A stretch of DNA of 64,000 bases from Castanea sativa (Eukaryota > Streptophyta > Magnoliopsida > Fagales > Fagaceae), in assembly GCF_040712315.1 (NCBI RefSeq), contig NC_134013.1, positions 88,418,001-88,482,000 of the forward strand. Direction: 5' to 3'. The notes under the pieces are model-generated. The model made no database searches. It saw only the letters and a list, made by a program, of their open reading frames with translations, and was not told the origin of the DNA. The position numbers were made by a program, and so were the translations under genes. Positions within the stretch are counted from its first letter, which is position 1. Each line of letters starts with the position of its first letter. Below, one piece after another: positions 47,866 to 59,800 of the stretch.

Positions 47866-50267
47866 CAAGTTCAGTACTCAATAATGTGATACCAACTCTT
47901 TTGAACATCAAGTAACACATGGCATCGTATTATAGGTGCGGTTTGCGGCAACACGTGTTGGAATTGGTGGGGTTTATTTTTATTTATGAACCCTCACCCA
48001 AAATGGAAAGTCTGTCAAAGCGGACCTCCACTTCAGTCCATTACGCGTGAGGTTGGGCAGCAAATTTTTTTATTGCTACAAATTAAGTATATCAATTTCA
48101 TAGTATGAATGTGAGACTCTTCTTTTCTTTCCTTTTTTGTCCTATAGTAAATTAATTCATGTATCCACATATAAGTGGGATTGAACTTGTAGATACTAGC
48201 ACCGCAAGGGTGGAATGTTCTAATATATAGGTTTCATTATTATTTTTTTTTTTTAAAGGAAACGAAAAAAGAAATTTAAATAAGCGTACATATGGAAATA
48301 TTATAAATTTTTAAATAAATAAAAATTAAAAACGATGATATATGTGAAGTTATTTCTATACTCCAATGACAAAATGTGGAACTTATGAGTTTTCTTCCTT
48401 CCCTTTTGTTTTTTTTTTTTTTTTTTTGATATGGCTTGAGAAAGTTCATATATATATAGTTCAAATAAATTCCTTAATTAATAGTTGGATTCATTAACAA
48501 AATTAAAAATAATAAAGACTTTGAATAATGGATTAGAGGGAAGTGGTAAGCTAGTCATATAGATATATATCTAAATATGATCCTACCATTTCACATGAAA
48601 TTGAAGTGTATATAAAATGTTTAGAAACAGTCTCTCTCTTTTTTCTTTTTCTTTTTGGCGGAAAGAAGTATTATTGGAGTTTTTACTTTCACTGTACTAG
48701 TATTTGAACATATTAGGAAATTATTTCTGATGATGTTCACTATGATATGGAAGTGTTTACTTTCATTATTCACTGTATTATTCCGAATTTATTGTTTATC
48801 TTTTGTTTTTTTTTTTTTTTTTTTTTTTTTCACTTTAGTATGTCCTATATTTGGCATTTGTATGAGTTGAAAGATGCAAGCTAGCTACAAGCAGGCTTAA
48901 AAACTCAGAAAGCCAACAATTATCAGTCCCTTCGTATCAAAAAACCCTCTTTCAATCCCAAAAAGTTCTTCATTGCATTAGAAAAAATCATCCTTGTATC
49001 TGAAAAATTATACTTTTATTATTTGAAGAATTTGAATGAGATCAGGTTTTGAAGTATTATTCAAATAAGTTTTTAATCTTTTTGAAATAGATTTTCATTA
49101 TCATTTTTTACATATTATACTATTATTTTGTTCTAGCATGCAACGCATTTCTTTCTTAGCATCCATCCTTATTACCCTCTTCATTTCACACACTCATATA
49201 GTCATATTGCCTGTAGACTACCTCGACTTCATGTGAAATGGCAAAAAGTGCTAGAGTATAATAGAACATTCATGGTTCTTACCAAACAAATACCCTCCCA
49301 ATCCGATATTAAAAAATCAAAAAAACAAAAGTTCCAGAAACAAAGTCAAATCTTTAAGAGAGTGACAATCATGCCAAAAAAGGATATATGCACATCATTT
49401 AGTCTCCGTTTGGTTTGAGGAATTCTTTTAATCAGTTCCTTGTGATCAAGGACAAGAGTGTTAAGGGTACTACTTATCAAGGTGGAGACCATGAAGTAAG
49501 AAACAAGGTCGATTTAGGCACCCAGTTCCATCTCTAACGCCAGTTGGCTAATTTGAAGCAATTCATATATCCCTATAAAGTCCACAATTTAGCCATATAA
49601 ATATAGTTTGGAAGTTAATTTTTACAATTAATATTTTAATTTTTTAAAATCTAATTATATACAGACTATAGTGCATCACACTATTTAAAATTTCAAATGA
49701 TATTTTATTATAACATTACATTTGTATTAATTGATATGATGACAAAATGATACCTGTGCATTAATAGTGCTTGCCAGAGATGCAATGAAACATGTATTGT
49801 TGTGTGAAACCAACGAAAATATGTAAAACCGACAATAGCAGATGGGACTGAGGATAAGAGTATATCTTCACGTGGGTTATTGGTGGAGGAGAGTAAATAG
49901 CATTATAAAATAACTAGTCGGAAACCTAAACATGTACAATAAGTAAAATAAATATAGATTCATAGAAATCAACATCTAAATAAATATAATTTTTCTTTAA
50001 TAAGTAAAATAATTAATATTGTTATATATATATATATATATTAAAAGAAATATAAATTAGGAACTAACAACAAAGAAGTAGTACATATATAATTAAATAA
50101 CTGGATGGAGTAACATTTATAATAAAAAGATCACATACCCTTGTTGCTTCTGAATTTGAATGAATGAACATATTATTAATTTTTCCAATAAAATTCTGCT
50201 TTAGGCTAGACCATGTAAATACAATAGGAAGTTTTATTTTTATTTTTTATAAATGGTTTGCAAAGAA
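47863..50267. other. Upstream region of NPF gene and intergenic DNA
   Basis: NPF promoter region, then AT-rich DNA with T-runs (48410-48427, 48808-48830) and a TA microsatellite (50026-50040). No gene is recognised. Confidence 0.45.
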
Positions 50268-52790
50268 TCTGTTGTCCTCTCTAGTTTCTACCCTATGGAA
50301 TACCAAAATTATTTTTGCATCATAGATTATATGCAAAATATTTGTTACTAGAATCCTATAAATTGTTTAAATTTTTAGAATGAACAAATGCTATCAGAAA
50401 TTATTACCGTAATATCTCAATTGTTTGTCAATATCTAAACTTATGATCATCTTTATGCTTATGATGGACCTACTACTTTCATGCATTTGTGTAAAAAAAT
50501 AATAATAAATAAATAAAAAACACCTACGATCGATTCAAAGGCATCACAAACAATTCGGTCCAACTTGCTGTGAATTTCTTAATCGGCTGTAGGAGCATAT
50601 CAAAAGTCATATCAACAAATTGGCTCAATTTAGGAAATCCTAATATACCACTCGAAATGAGAGTGAGATAAGTTTTGCTAATTAGTGAAAGGAAGAGAAA
50701 ATAGAGTGGTAAGACTGTTTAGGAGAATATCATGTGATTGAAGTTATTTAATTATTTAGACTCTTTCTGGAACTCGAATTTGTCAAACTCAAGTTCTAAC
50801 CCAAAATCGAGATTAGCAAACTCAAGTTCCAATTTGTTATACAACGTTAAACTGCCACGTAACTTAAACTAATTGAAACTCGAGTTTGATAAACTCGATT
50901 TTGGGTCAGAACTTGAGTTTGATAAACTCAAGTTCCAGAAAGAGTCTACATAACTAAATAACTTCGCCCTTATGCTATCCATCAAAAATTTTCCTTAAAA
51001 TGTACTATTCAGCAAATTTTGCCTTAGATTGTACATTTCCTTCATTTTAATTTTTTTTTTTTTAGAGTGAGTGTATGTCTTCCTTGATTGTTTATCTCCA
51101 TTAGTTTACACAAGAGGGCTAAATTAAGACTTGAAAAATGAGTAAGAACATTGGTTTGGTCAAATGAGATCACCAAATCTGGACTGCATACCGTTGTTTG
51201 CAAAGAAGCTAAAAAGTATATGTAGTATGAAGGGAAGCTTGTACAAAGGAGCAGAGCTTCTAAGTGAGTTAGGGTCTTGGCTTTTATCTACACATGGTAA
51301 AAAATCATTCATTGGTCATAATATGTAAGGGAATAAGTGGGCTTGGGCTTTTTATAAGGTTTGGTTTGATTTGGTCTAATTTTCTATAGCAACCCATCTT
51401 TTAGATAATAGTAAAAATAAGTCAACATAATTTTTTGGGTAACAGTAAAAAAAAGTTAATGAGAAGAGGTTCAAGAGGCTAAATCTAAGATTAGAGCACC
51501 ACGTGGCAAAACCTCACGCTCTCCCTCATAAGGACTCTGCTTTTATATTAAAACTAGTGAGAAACACATGCAATGCAAAGGAAAACTTTGCCTAAAAGTA
51601 TGTTGGTCTCAAGCTTTGCATAAAAAATATAATTAAATTATATTGATCTCAAACTGAAACAATAAATACTACATGAAGAGTTTAAAAAATAAATGGTATG
51701 CATCTAACTAAAAGCTTTTATAGTCCTCTCTAGTTTCTACCACATGGGATATGAAAATTATTTTTGCATCATAGATTGTGTCAAATATTTGTAGCTAGAA
51801 TCCTATAAATTGTTTAGAATTAAAAAAGGGACAAATACTGTTAGAATCTATGACCACAATATCTCAATTATATGTCAATATTTGAACTTATGATCATCTT
51901 TATGCTTATGATGGATCTAGTACCATTACATTGCAAACAAATCAAAATTTAATATGAATATAGTTGAATGTAATATGATTATTGGTGACTATGCCATATT
52001 GCATATCATTTGACATTTTCTTTAACACAACAAGAGAAGCACTTGTTATCTTAGAAAACAATCTTTCCAATGTGTAACCTATTGGTAAGATTGAATACTG
52101 TCTTCAATTTAGGGAATCCTAATATACTACTCAAAGAGTCAAAATGAGAGAGAGAAAAGTTTTGGAAGAGGAAGAGAAAATAGAGTGGTGGGATTGTTGA
52201 TGTTAGACTATACATTTTTTTTTAATAAATTTTTTAGAGTGATTGTATATCTTCCTTGACCATACATCTCTATTAGTTTACACAAAAGAGCTGAATTAAA
52301 CTTGAAAAATGAGTACGAACGTTGGTTTGGTCAGATGAGATCATTGAATCTGAACTACAAATCGTTATCTGCAAAGAAGTTGAAGAGTATGTGTAGTTTG
52401 AAGGAAAGTCTGTACGAAGGAATAGAGTTTCTAAGTGAGTTAGGGTCTTGGATTTCAAGTTTCATCTATATGCGGAGAGGAGAAAGAGAGTTTGTAAGTG
52501 GGTTAGGCTCTTGGCTTTCATCTACACATGGGAAATAATCATGCTTGGGTCATAATATGTAAAGAAATAAGTGGGCTTAGACTTTTCATAAGATTTGGTA
52601 TGATTTGGTCTTAACTTTCAATAGCAGCTCATCTTTTAGATAACAGTAAAAAAATGTTATCGTGATCTTTTAAGTAACAGTAAAAAAAAGGTTAATGAGA
52701 AAATGTTAAAAAGACTAAACACAAAATTAGAGCGCTACTTGGCAACACTTCATGTTTTTCCACGTAAGACCTCTGTTTTTATATATATAT
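50268..52790. repeat. Direct duplication of a unit of about 1.1-1.3 kb
   Basis: Unit 1 (about 50268-51560) and unit 2 (about 51718-52790) share, in order, TCCTCTCTAGTTTCTACC, CTTATGATCATCTTTATGCT, GAAGAGAAAATAGAGTGGT, GTTTACACAA and CTAAGTGAGTTAGGGTCTTG, and end in similar GTAACAGTAAAAAAAAG tracts. Unit 1 has an extra insertion at about 50718-51015. The content is unrecognised and no frame is conserved between the units. Confidence 0.82.
50718..51015. mobile_element. Foldback element present only in unit 1 of the duplication
   Basis: AAGTTATTTAATTATTTAGA then CTCTTTCTGGAACT pairs with its inverse near 50930-50970 (AGTTCCAGAAAGAG, TCTACATAACTAAATAACTT). CTCGAGTTT/AAACTCAAG repeats lie inside. 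The matching place in unit 2 (about 52195) is empty. Confidence 0.7.
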
Positions 52791-52811
52791 TGATATTGAT
52801 GATTGAATATT

Positions 52812-53058
52812 AATATATGTTTAAAAAAGGACATTATTTTCTGGCATCTCTCATCTCGCTAGGGATTTTTGTATCTGGTTCCACATTGAATTGTGTTTCC
52901 CCGACCAGAAATTCACCTGCAAACTTAATTGTTTGGATATTGGCTGATGCAGGTTGGAGGCAGTGGAGTTCTTCATTCTGCTTTGACCTACATTTTTGAT
53001 GAAGAGACTCCAAGATGGCGCGAGCTTCTCGGAACTGTAGTCCATTGTAGTAAATGAG
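52812..53058 (+). pseudogene. HISN1 fragment: end of intron 10 and exon 11, disrupted
   Basis: Matches from about 32745 to 33000. The exon-like part (from 52955) reads [20 protein letters not shown] then RWREL. A deletion of about 10 bp after the RWREL codons replaces the native KLGL end, so the frame runs past the normal stop. Continues where the copy ending at 37896 stops. Confidence 0.88.
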
Positions 53059-53335
53059 TTGAGCTCACATTATATTGTAGACAAGATAGCTTGCTGTTTC
53101 ATCGTAATTATTCTTATTCTCACTCACCCATTTTGGATTGGTGTAGGTCTCTTATCAAGTACAAATTTGTGTGGAATTCAAAAAAAAAAAAAAAGTACAA
53201 ATTTGTGTGTTTTGTGGACAAGTGGCTGAGAAGCGTATGTTTCTTCATAATAATAGGAGCTCTTACTATATTTATTTCTTCTTCTTCTTTTTTAGGTTTT
53301 ACAAGTAGCTTCTTTGTACCAACGTTAGTAAAGTC

Positions 53336-54770
53336 CATTTTATTATCTATATGTAATATTAATTATTTTTAATGTTATGTATGCTGGTTTCCCCATCTCT
53401 CTTTACGATGTCATGAGGAAAATGTTAGTTCTTTGGCTCTGGCTTGTGTGTCATTCTGTAGCATGGATTGATATTTTCCAATTAGACTAGTGTTTAGCCT
53501 TTTGGATAAAAAGATGATACTAGAGTAGCAAATGTTTTAGCTCTGTTGAGGTATCTGCTCCTTCTCTGATGGCTAATTTTATAGAATTAACCAGCTTTTG
53601 AAAGGTTCAACTCTCCCCCCTAGGATTAATAAGATCTTTTAATTTATGGACAAGCTAGGTATTTCATATGAAACAAATGTCTTGACCGTTACAACTGAAA
53701 CCAGCTTGTTTTTAAACAGGTTGGTTCAACTTGGCCTGGTATGACATGCAGGTTTGTCCAGTTTATGTAGCACTAGTTACTGGGTTTTGAGTCTAAAAAT
53801 GTAGATTCTGAACTCATAAGAAATCTCTGTGCCCATCTTTTGTATTGAACTATATATTAAAAAACAAGGACACTATATTCTGGCATCTCTCATCTCGCTA
53901 GGGATTTTTGTATCTGGTTCCACATTGAATTGAGTTTTCCCGACCAGAAATCCACCTGCAAACTTAATCTTTTGGATATTGACTGGTGCAGGTTGGGGGC
54001 AGTGGAGTTCTTGTTTCTCCTTTGACCTACATTTATGAAGAAGAGACTCCAAGATGGCGTGAGCTTCTCAGAAAACTTGGACTTTAGTCCATTTTAGTAA
54101 ATGTGTTGAGCAAGTTATTGCAGTTATGTAGTTTGAATCAATGTTGAATAGTTTCTGATAAATACTTGATCGTACATGATGTAGTTTATTTGGTTGCTAT
54201 AGCTCCCTTTGAAAAGAAAGAAATTTCTAGAGAGAATTTCTGAACTGATTCTAATTCATTGAAATCAGATAATGATAATTACAAGCTATGATTGCTACAT
54301 ATATACATGTATACAAAAGAGTAAAATGGGCGCCAAAATACTCTGCTCTAACTAACTTTCTAACAACTATCTAAACAGTATAACTACCAACACTTATAAC
54401 TACACCAATGAATACATGACAGCTGGAGTCCTAAACAACTAAGTCACATGCATCTTTTCTTCACACGTGCTGATACACCAATTTGTACTGTGTCGTTTTC
54501 CTTTTCCTGTTTTGATCTTGAATGTCGTTTTGCCTCTGTTTCTTTGTGCTGTTTACTGCTTGCATCAGTCTCAACACCCTTGTTGACATGATGGGTTGCT
54601 GTTTCATTGTAATTATTCTCACTCACATTTTGGATCGGTGTAGGTCTCTTATCAAGGACAAATTTGTGTGAATGTGGCTGATAGGCGTATGTTTCTTAAT
54701 AATAATAGGAGCTCTTGCTATATTTATTTATTTATTTTACAGATGATGTACCAACACCAGTAAAAAAATT
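53336..54770 (+). pseudogene. Second HISN1-derived unit: intron 10, exon 11 and 3' flank
   Basis: Contiguous copy of most of intron 10 and exon 11 (about 53993-54088). The exon 11 frame is open to its normal stop ([20 protein letters not shown] then [11 protein letters not shown]) with four differences from HISN1 in 96 bases, two of them silent. Upstream exons are absent, so no enzyme can be made. It shares derived bases with 37248-37896 and 52812-53058, and its downstream 200 bases (54600-54770) match 53095-53330. A solo LTR interrupts it. Confidence 0.88.
54210..54576 (-). mobile_element. Solo LTR (Copia-like) inside HISN1-derived unit 2
   Basis: 367 bp that begin TG and end CA on either strand (minus strand TGTTGAGACTGATGCAAGCA ... 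CTTTCTTTTCA). It has a perfect 5-bp target duplication CCCTT (54205-54209 and 54577-54581). No internal retrotransposon region is present. Its absence from the homologous sites (native HISN1 flank and unit 1) supports the limits. Confidence 0.85.
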
Positions 54771-54865
54771 ATGGCATGCGTGGATTGAGGGGGAAGAAGG
54801 GGGAGTGAGGGGAATAGAGTAGAGTTGGTTGATTGATTTTGAATACTTTGCTCTTTTTTTGGGAG

Positions 54866-55261
54866 GGGGGGGGGTAAATTACAAGTTTACAACTTATTTA
54901 CACGTGGTTTGACTGAAATTTAAGCTACCTACATGTGGGTCAAAATTTGACAATTTGCCCACTTAAGGTTAGCTCAATTAAATTTTTGTAACTCACTTTC
55001 GTTAAAAACAGGGCTAAACATGTAATTTTGCTTCACTTTTATGTCTCTGCTCTCTAAAAACACAAAAAAAAACATATAAATACAAGATTAAATAAGGTAG
55101 AAAAGAATGCAATGGAACACTTTTATCATGAGATTTCAAACCACGAGTAAGTAACTTAAATTTCGATCAAACCTCAGATGTTTAAAATGTTAAATTTGAA
55201 GTTACAAATAAGCAACTTAAATTTTAGTCAAACCACAAGCGAGTAAGTTGTAATTTGCCCT
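54866..55261. mobile_element. MITE with long inverted ends
   Basis: GGGGTAAATTACAA...ACACGTGGTTTGAC at the left pairs with GTCAAACCACAAGC...TTGTAATTTGCCC at the right, arms of about 38 bp. No coding capacity. Confidence 0.7.
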
Positions 55262-55334
55262 ATATTTTTTCTTTTCTTATTATTATTATTTTTAATATTT
55301 TATAATAATCATAGAACAGTTAGCTCCGTGAATA

Positions 55335-55768
55335 TTAGAGTATGTTAGGTAACTGTTTTTTTCTCCTTATATTCTGTTTTAAAAAACAATTTTCTATTTT
55401 TGAGACTAAAAAACTTGTTTAGCAACTCAAAATGAACAAAAAACAAAAACTGTTTTCAAAACTCAATTTGTGAAGGAAACTGAAAACATACAAAATGTTG
55501 TTTTCAGTTTCTAATTTTCAAAAGTCAATGAAAACACTTAATTTAATGAATTTGTCTTATTTAATGAGTTAACATTAAAGTACAAATCCTAATAACAACA
55601 TATTTTAGTATTTTCTTTTTTTTTTTCAATTTTTTTTAAAATTTTTAATTTCAATTAACCAAACATGTTTTAATTTCAAAAATACAAGAAAATTGTCTTT
55701 CTTTATATTTCCAAAAACAAAATTTTGAAAATAAAAAACAAAAACTCTTACCAAACATAACCTTAGTA
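55335..55768. mobile_element. Probable hAT-like MITE
   Basis: The left GTATGTTAGGTAACTGTTTT and the inverse of the right end (GTTATGTTTGGTAAGAGTTTT) form imperfect terminal repeats around an A/T-rich core. The target duplication is not certain. Confidence 0.5.
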
Positions 55769-56650
55769 TTTAGGTTTGTGATATAATTTTTTTCTTTTAT
55801 TTGTATTTTTCCCTGAATCCTCATAATGATCTCTTGCACATCATCAATAATTTCAAATACCATTATTACTATCTTATTTATTAAAAAAAAAAAAGGTTAA
55901 ATTTAAAGAGACCCTCGTGGTATGAGTTAATTATCAAATGCACCTCTTATGCTACAAAATTAACACGTTAAAACCTTCATGGTATTTAAAATAATAAAGT
56001 TGACCCATTTTTTTAGACTTTTGTTATGGATTTTAGTTAGTTTATCTTGTAAAGTTTTTAATCGTCAAATGGAGATTTGAGATTCAAGCATTATCTACAT
56101 AAAAAACCAATTAATATATTAGCCTAAAGATTAAAAAAAATTATTATGGAGTAAATGTTATAAGTTAAAATTTTATCGTGTCTATGTATGAGTATTTTAT
56201 CTTACGTGATGATGACATTGACATTTTTTGTCCCATGACAGTCCTTATGTGATGCACACTATGATGATATGATATTAAGATTTTTGATTTTTTTTCCTAA
56301 CATTACCATAATTTAATATTACAAAATATATCAAATCATCTTAATCTCACCACCTTCGTAAATAATGTTATATTGAATTCTTATTTTGATATTATATTAA
56401 TATAATATTACAATAACATAATATTATAGCGTAAAGTTACCTCTAAATCCAAAACCAACTTATTAAATGTTTTTCTAAAATATAAGAATAAAATGTTTTG
56501 CTGCCCTCCAATTGAATGTGTTTATTGTGAACTTGCAATTCATAGGACTTGATCAGCCAGGAAGAATATTTTGTTTTTAGTTTTAATAAAATTAATTTAG
56601 ACGAAATAGATAAAGAAAAAAAAAATCATTTTAATTTTGAATTAAGTTTA
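55769..56650. other. AT-rich intergenic DNA upstream of BOP1
   Basis: A partial repeat (GAGACCCTCGTGGTATGAGT, 55909) and otherwise featureless AT-rich sequence. Confidence 0.4.
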
Positions 56651-56657
56651 TGTATTT

Positions 56658-56744
56658 TGGGCTTAAGCCCACAAGACATTAAAAAAAAAAAGCCCACGAG
56701 ACACTATCACCTCAGAGGCTCAGGCCCCAGACCTTAAACCCTAA
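56658..56744 (+). promoter_or_regulatory. Site II motifs and telo-box in BOP1 promoter
   Basis: TGGGCT at 56658-56663, AGCCCA at 56666-56671 and again at 56691-56696 are site II (TGGGCY) elements on either strand. AAACCCTAA at 56736-56744 is a telo-box. This pair is the known signature of plant ribosomal-protein and ribosome-biogenesis promoters, which fits the gene starting 100 bases downstream. Confidence 0.8.
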
Positions 56745-56809
56745 CCCCTTCTTCTTCAGAATCTCCTTCTCCGCCTTCTCAAAACTCATTCATTCTTTCG
56801 TACATCATT

Positions 56810-56813
<4 letters not shown>

Positions 56814-56844
<31 letters not shown>
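56814..56844 (+). repeat. GA microsatellite running into the BOP1 start codon
   Basis: About 15 AG dinucleotides that end directly in the ATG at 56844. Confidence 0.9.
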
Positions 56845-56847
<3 letters not shown>

Positions 56848-59800
56848 AGATTAAGGAGGAAAAGAAGAAAAGGCAAAGTGTTCGAAATTCCAAATCCGAA
56901 GAAGCAGAAGAAGAACAGCCTTCAATCACTGAACGAAATAAACTCAAACAAAAACAAAAACAATTACCATCTCATTCCGATTCTGATTCTGATTCTGATT
57001 CTGATCCTGATTACGGTTCTCCTTACGTTTCTGATTCTGAGGTAATTACTTCCTCTCTCTCTCTCTCTCTCAACTTCGATACGCCACTGTTTGTTTCTCT
57101 GGAAAAAAAAAAAAATTTCTTTTGCTTTCTCGAGAAATTTTTTGAAAACAATATTTAATTAAGGACTTGGTTACCTCTCTACTGTCAGTGAATTCGAGCT
57201 TAGATACGCAATGGCTTTCACTTTAAAAAAATATATTTTTTGAAAATTTAGGTTCACGAGCACACTTATTCTTCATCCGAGAGCTTTTGTTTTCTCTGTT
57301 GTATCATCTCCGGCCACCGGAATCTGGCCGGAGTGGCTATCGGAATGGAGTGGCATGCTTCATTTTCCGATAACAGCCATTTCTTCTTCAATAATCTTTG
57401 GTTTGATTTCCAATTTATTGTTTAAGTATCTTATTAGATTCAAAATTCAATTTTTTTTTAAAAATAGTAAATTATTGAGCTTTTGAAGCTTAGGGTTTGT
57501 AAGCAGTACGAAAATGTAAAAAGAAACTGAAAAGCATTGAACTGATTGAGCTTAATGCAGCTGTTAAAGGTTAGCGGTGTTTTGAAGTATACAAGTAAAC
57601 GGATTTTCGCGACTTGTTGTTTGAGTTTATTCATTGTTTCTCTGTTTTTGTTTGCTTTAATGTTTTTTTGAAGATAATTCAAGTCACCAGCTAGTGCTTT
57701 GTTTACGTTGCATTTGGTTTTTACATATTAGGTATCGTTTTACGTTTATTTCTTTCGAGAATTCGAGTGTCGAGCTTGGTGGTGCAAATATATGAAGGAG
57801 ATATCTATTGGTGTTTTGGATTTGTTGATATGTCAATAAAAATTTATGGGATTTCTATGTTTGTTGAATTTTATGGGTAAATTGGCTTTGGTGGTTCTAG
57901 GATTTTTCAGAGGATGGTGACTTTGATGGATCATTGAGTGATTCAGAAGCTGGAGAAAGTGGATCGTCTGGAGATGAGGTACACGGTAATTGCCTTCGTT
58001 TTGTTTTCTTTGTATGCTTAATTAACAGGAAGGTGATGAAAAAGATAGGAGATATAAATTATCAAGTTCAGTGAATGAAAAGAAATAGCTTTGAGTTAAG
58101 AAGATTAATTTTTTGTATTTATCAATCTACAATATGTATTTTAATCAATTACATGTGTAAGGATTCTTTTTGTTGCTTCATCTATTTGATTTGTGTTGAT
58201 TCAAATCAATCTGAATAATCAAAGTGCAAATCTTACTATTACAAGTCTAATTTTTAGATCATTATATTATGCCTCTCTCCTGCGTAGGTTACATTTAATG
58301 TGTCATGATCAAACAAAAGGCCAGCATATTTGAAAATTTAATTACTTATCTTCTTTTCTTTTTTTTTTTTGGCTACTTTTACTCAAAAACTGTACAGAAA
58401 TAAATAGGTTTTCTCTGCCCTTCTTGTTTAATGTTGTGAAATTTCATGCTTCTCTGTAGCCTGAAAACTTTTGGTTTTGTGCTCTGCAATATTTTAATAT
58501 CTTTGGCAGGGTGTTGTCGACTCAGATGTTGATGATGGCTTGCACAATGATCAAGAAAATCAAAGCAACAGCTCTGAATCCCATCAAGGAGTTGAAGAGA
58601 GTGATTCCTCTGAGGATGAGGTCTATTGATTTATATATTAATTTAGTTATTTTTTTGGTGTTGTAATGAATAAAATTTTAAGTTATCAAGTTTATCCTGT
58701 CTGACTGTAATATTCTTGCTTTTTTCAGGTGGCTCCTCGAAATACAGTTGGAGATGTTCCCTTGGTATGGTATAAGGATGAGGAGCATATTGGATATGAC
58801 CTTAATGGGAAGAAGATAAAGAAGAGAACGCGAAAAGATAAAGTAGAATCATTTCTTGAAAGTGCTGATGATGCAAAAAATTGGTTAGTCTATTGATCAA
58901 AATTATCATTTTTCTCATTGTTGCAGTCATTATTTTCTTGAAAGTACTGATGAAGAGTTCTAAGCCAAGGTCTCTTTGGAGAAACTATATATTTGATTAT
59001 GGTGTTATTTTATTACTTTTCAGGCTCAAGGTTTATGATGAGTATAATGATGAGGAAGTAGAGGTGACAAAAAAAGAGCTCAAACTTATTAATAGATTGC
59101 TCAAAGGAAAGGCACCACATTCTGACTTTGATCCTTATGCGGTGTGTAGTTGCCATTCATTCTGCGCTCTTCAATTTCAGATGGATGTCAATATTGGCTT
59201 CTGACAAATGATATACTTAATTTTATGCTTGAAGTTTAATTATTATTATTTTTCCAAATGCAGCCATATGTTGATTGGTTTAAATGGGATGATGCCAAGC
59301 ATCCACTCTCAAATGCACCGGAACCGAAGAGGCGGTTCATTCCTTCAAAATGGGAAAGTAAGAAGGTATGGCATTTTGAATATGTGTGGCTTCTTTGTAA
59401 TGTAAGATCATAGCAAGTTGGCAACGTATGGGTGCTTTATTACTTCATATACCTTAGATTTCATTTCTTTTGAAGGTCGATGATCTCAAAACAAAGAAAT
59501 GTTTGGACCTTTGAGTTGAATCAATCCATATTTCATGCCCTGCACTTTCTTTTACAAATCACAGGTTGTTAAGCTTGTTAGAGCAATTCGTATGGGATTA
59601 ATAAAGCGTGACAAGCCAAAAGAAGAACAACAATTCTATCATTTGTGGGGAGATGATTCCAGCTCAACAGAGAAGGCTAATCATTTATCTTTCATTCCCG
59701 CACCAAAGTCAAAATTACCAGGTATTAGTTTAAGTCATCTTCTGGATTTTATAATTTTACATTAGATAATTTATGTGAAGAAACTTGAGCAACAACTTTA

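Noticed and set aside
47688..47868. Longer NPF start at 47868 adding a Leu/Ser repeat N-terminus
   Set aside because: The extension is only the translated CT microsatellite. The family N-terminus begins near MDQLVAEES at 47787.
53336..54770. Second functional HISN1 gene
   Set aside because: Only the last exon and intron 10 are present. No catalytic exons exist anywhere between 33000 and 56800.
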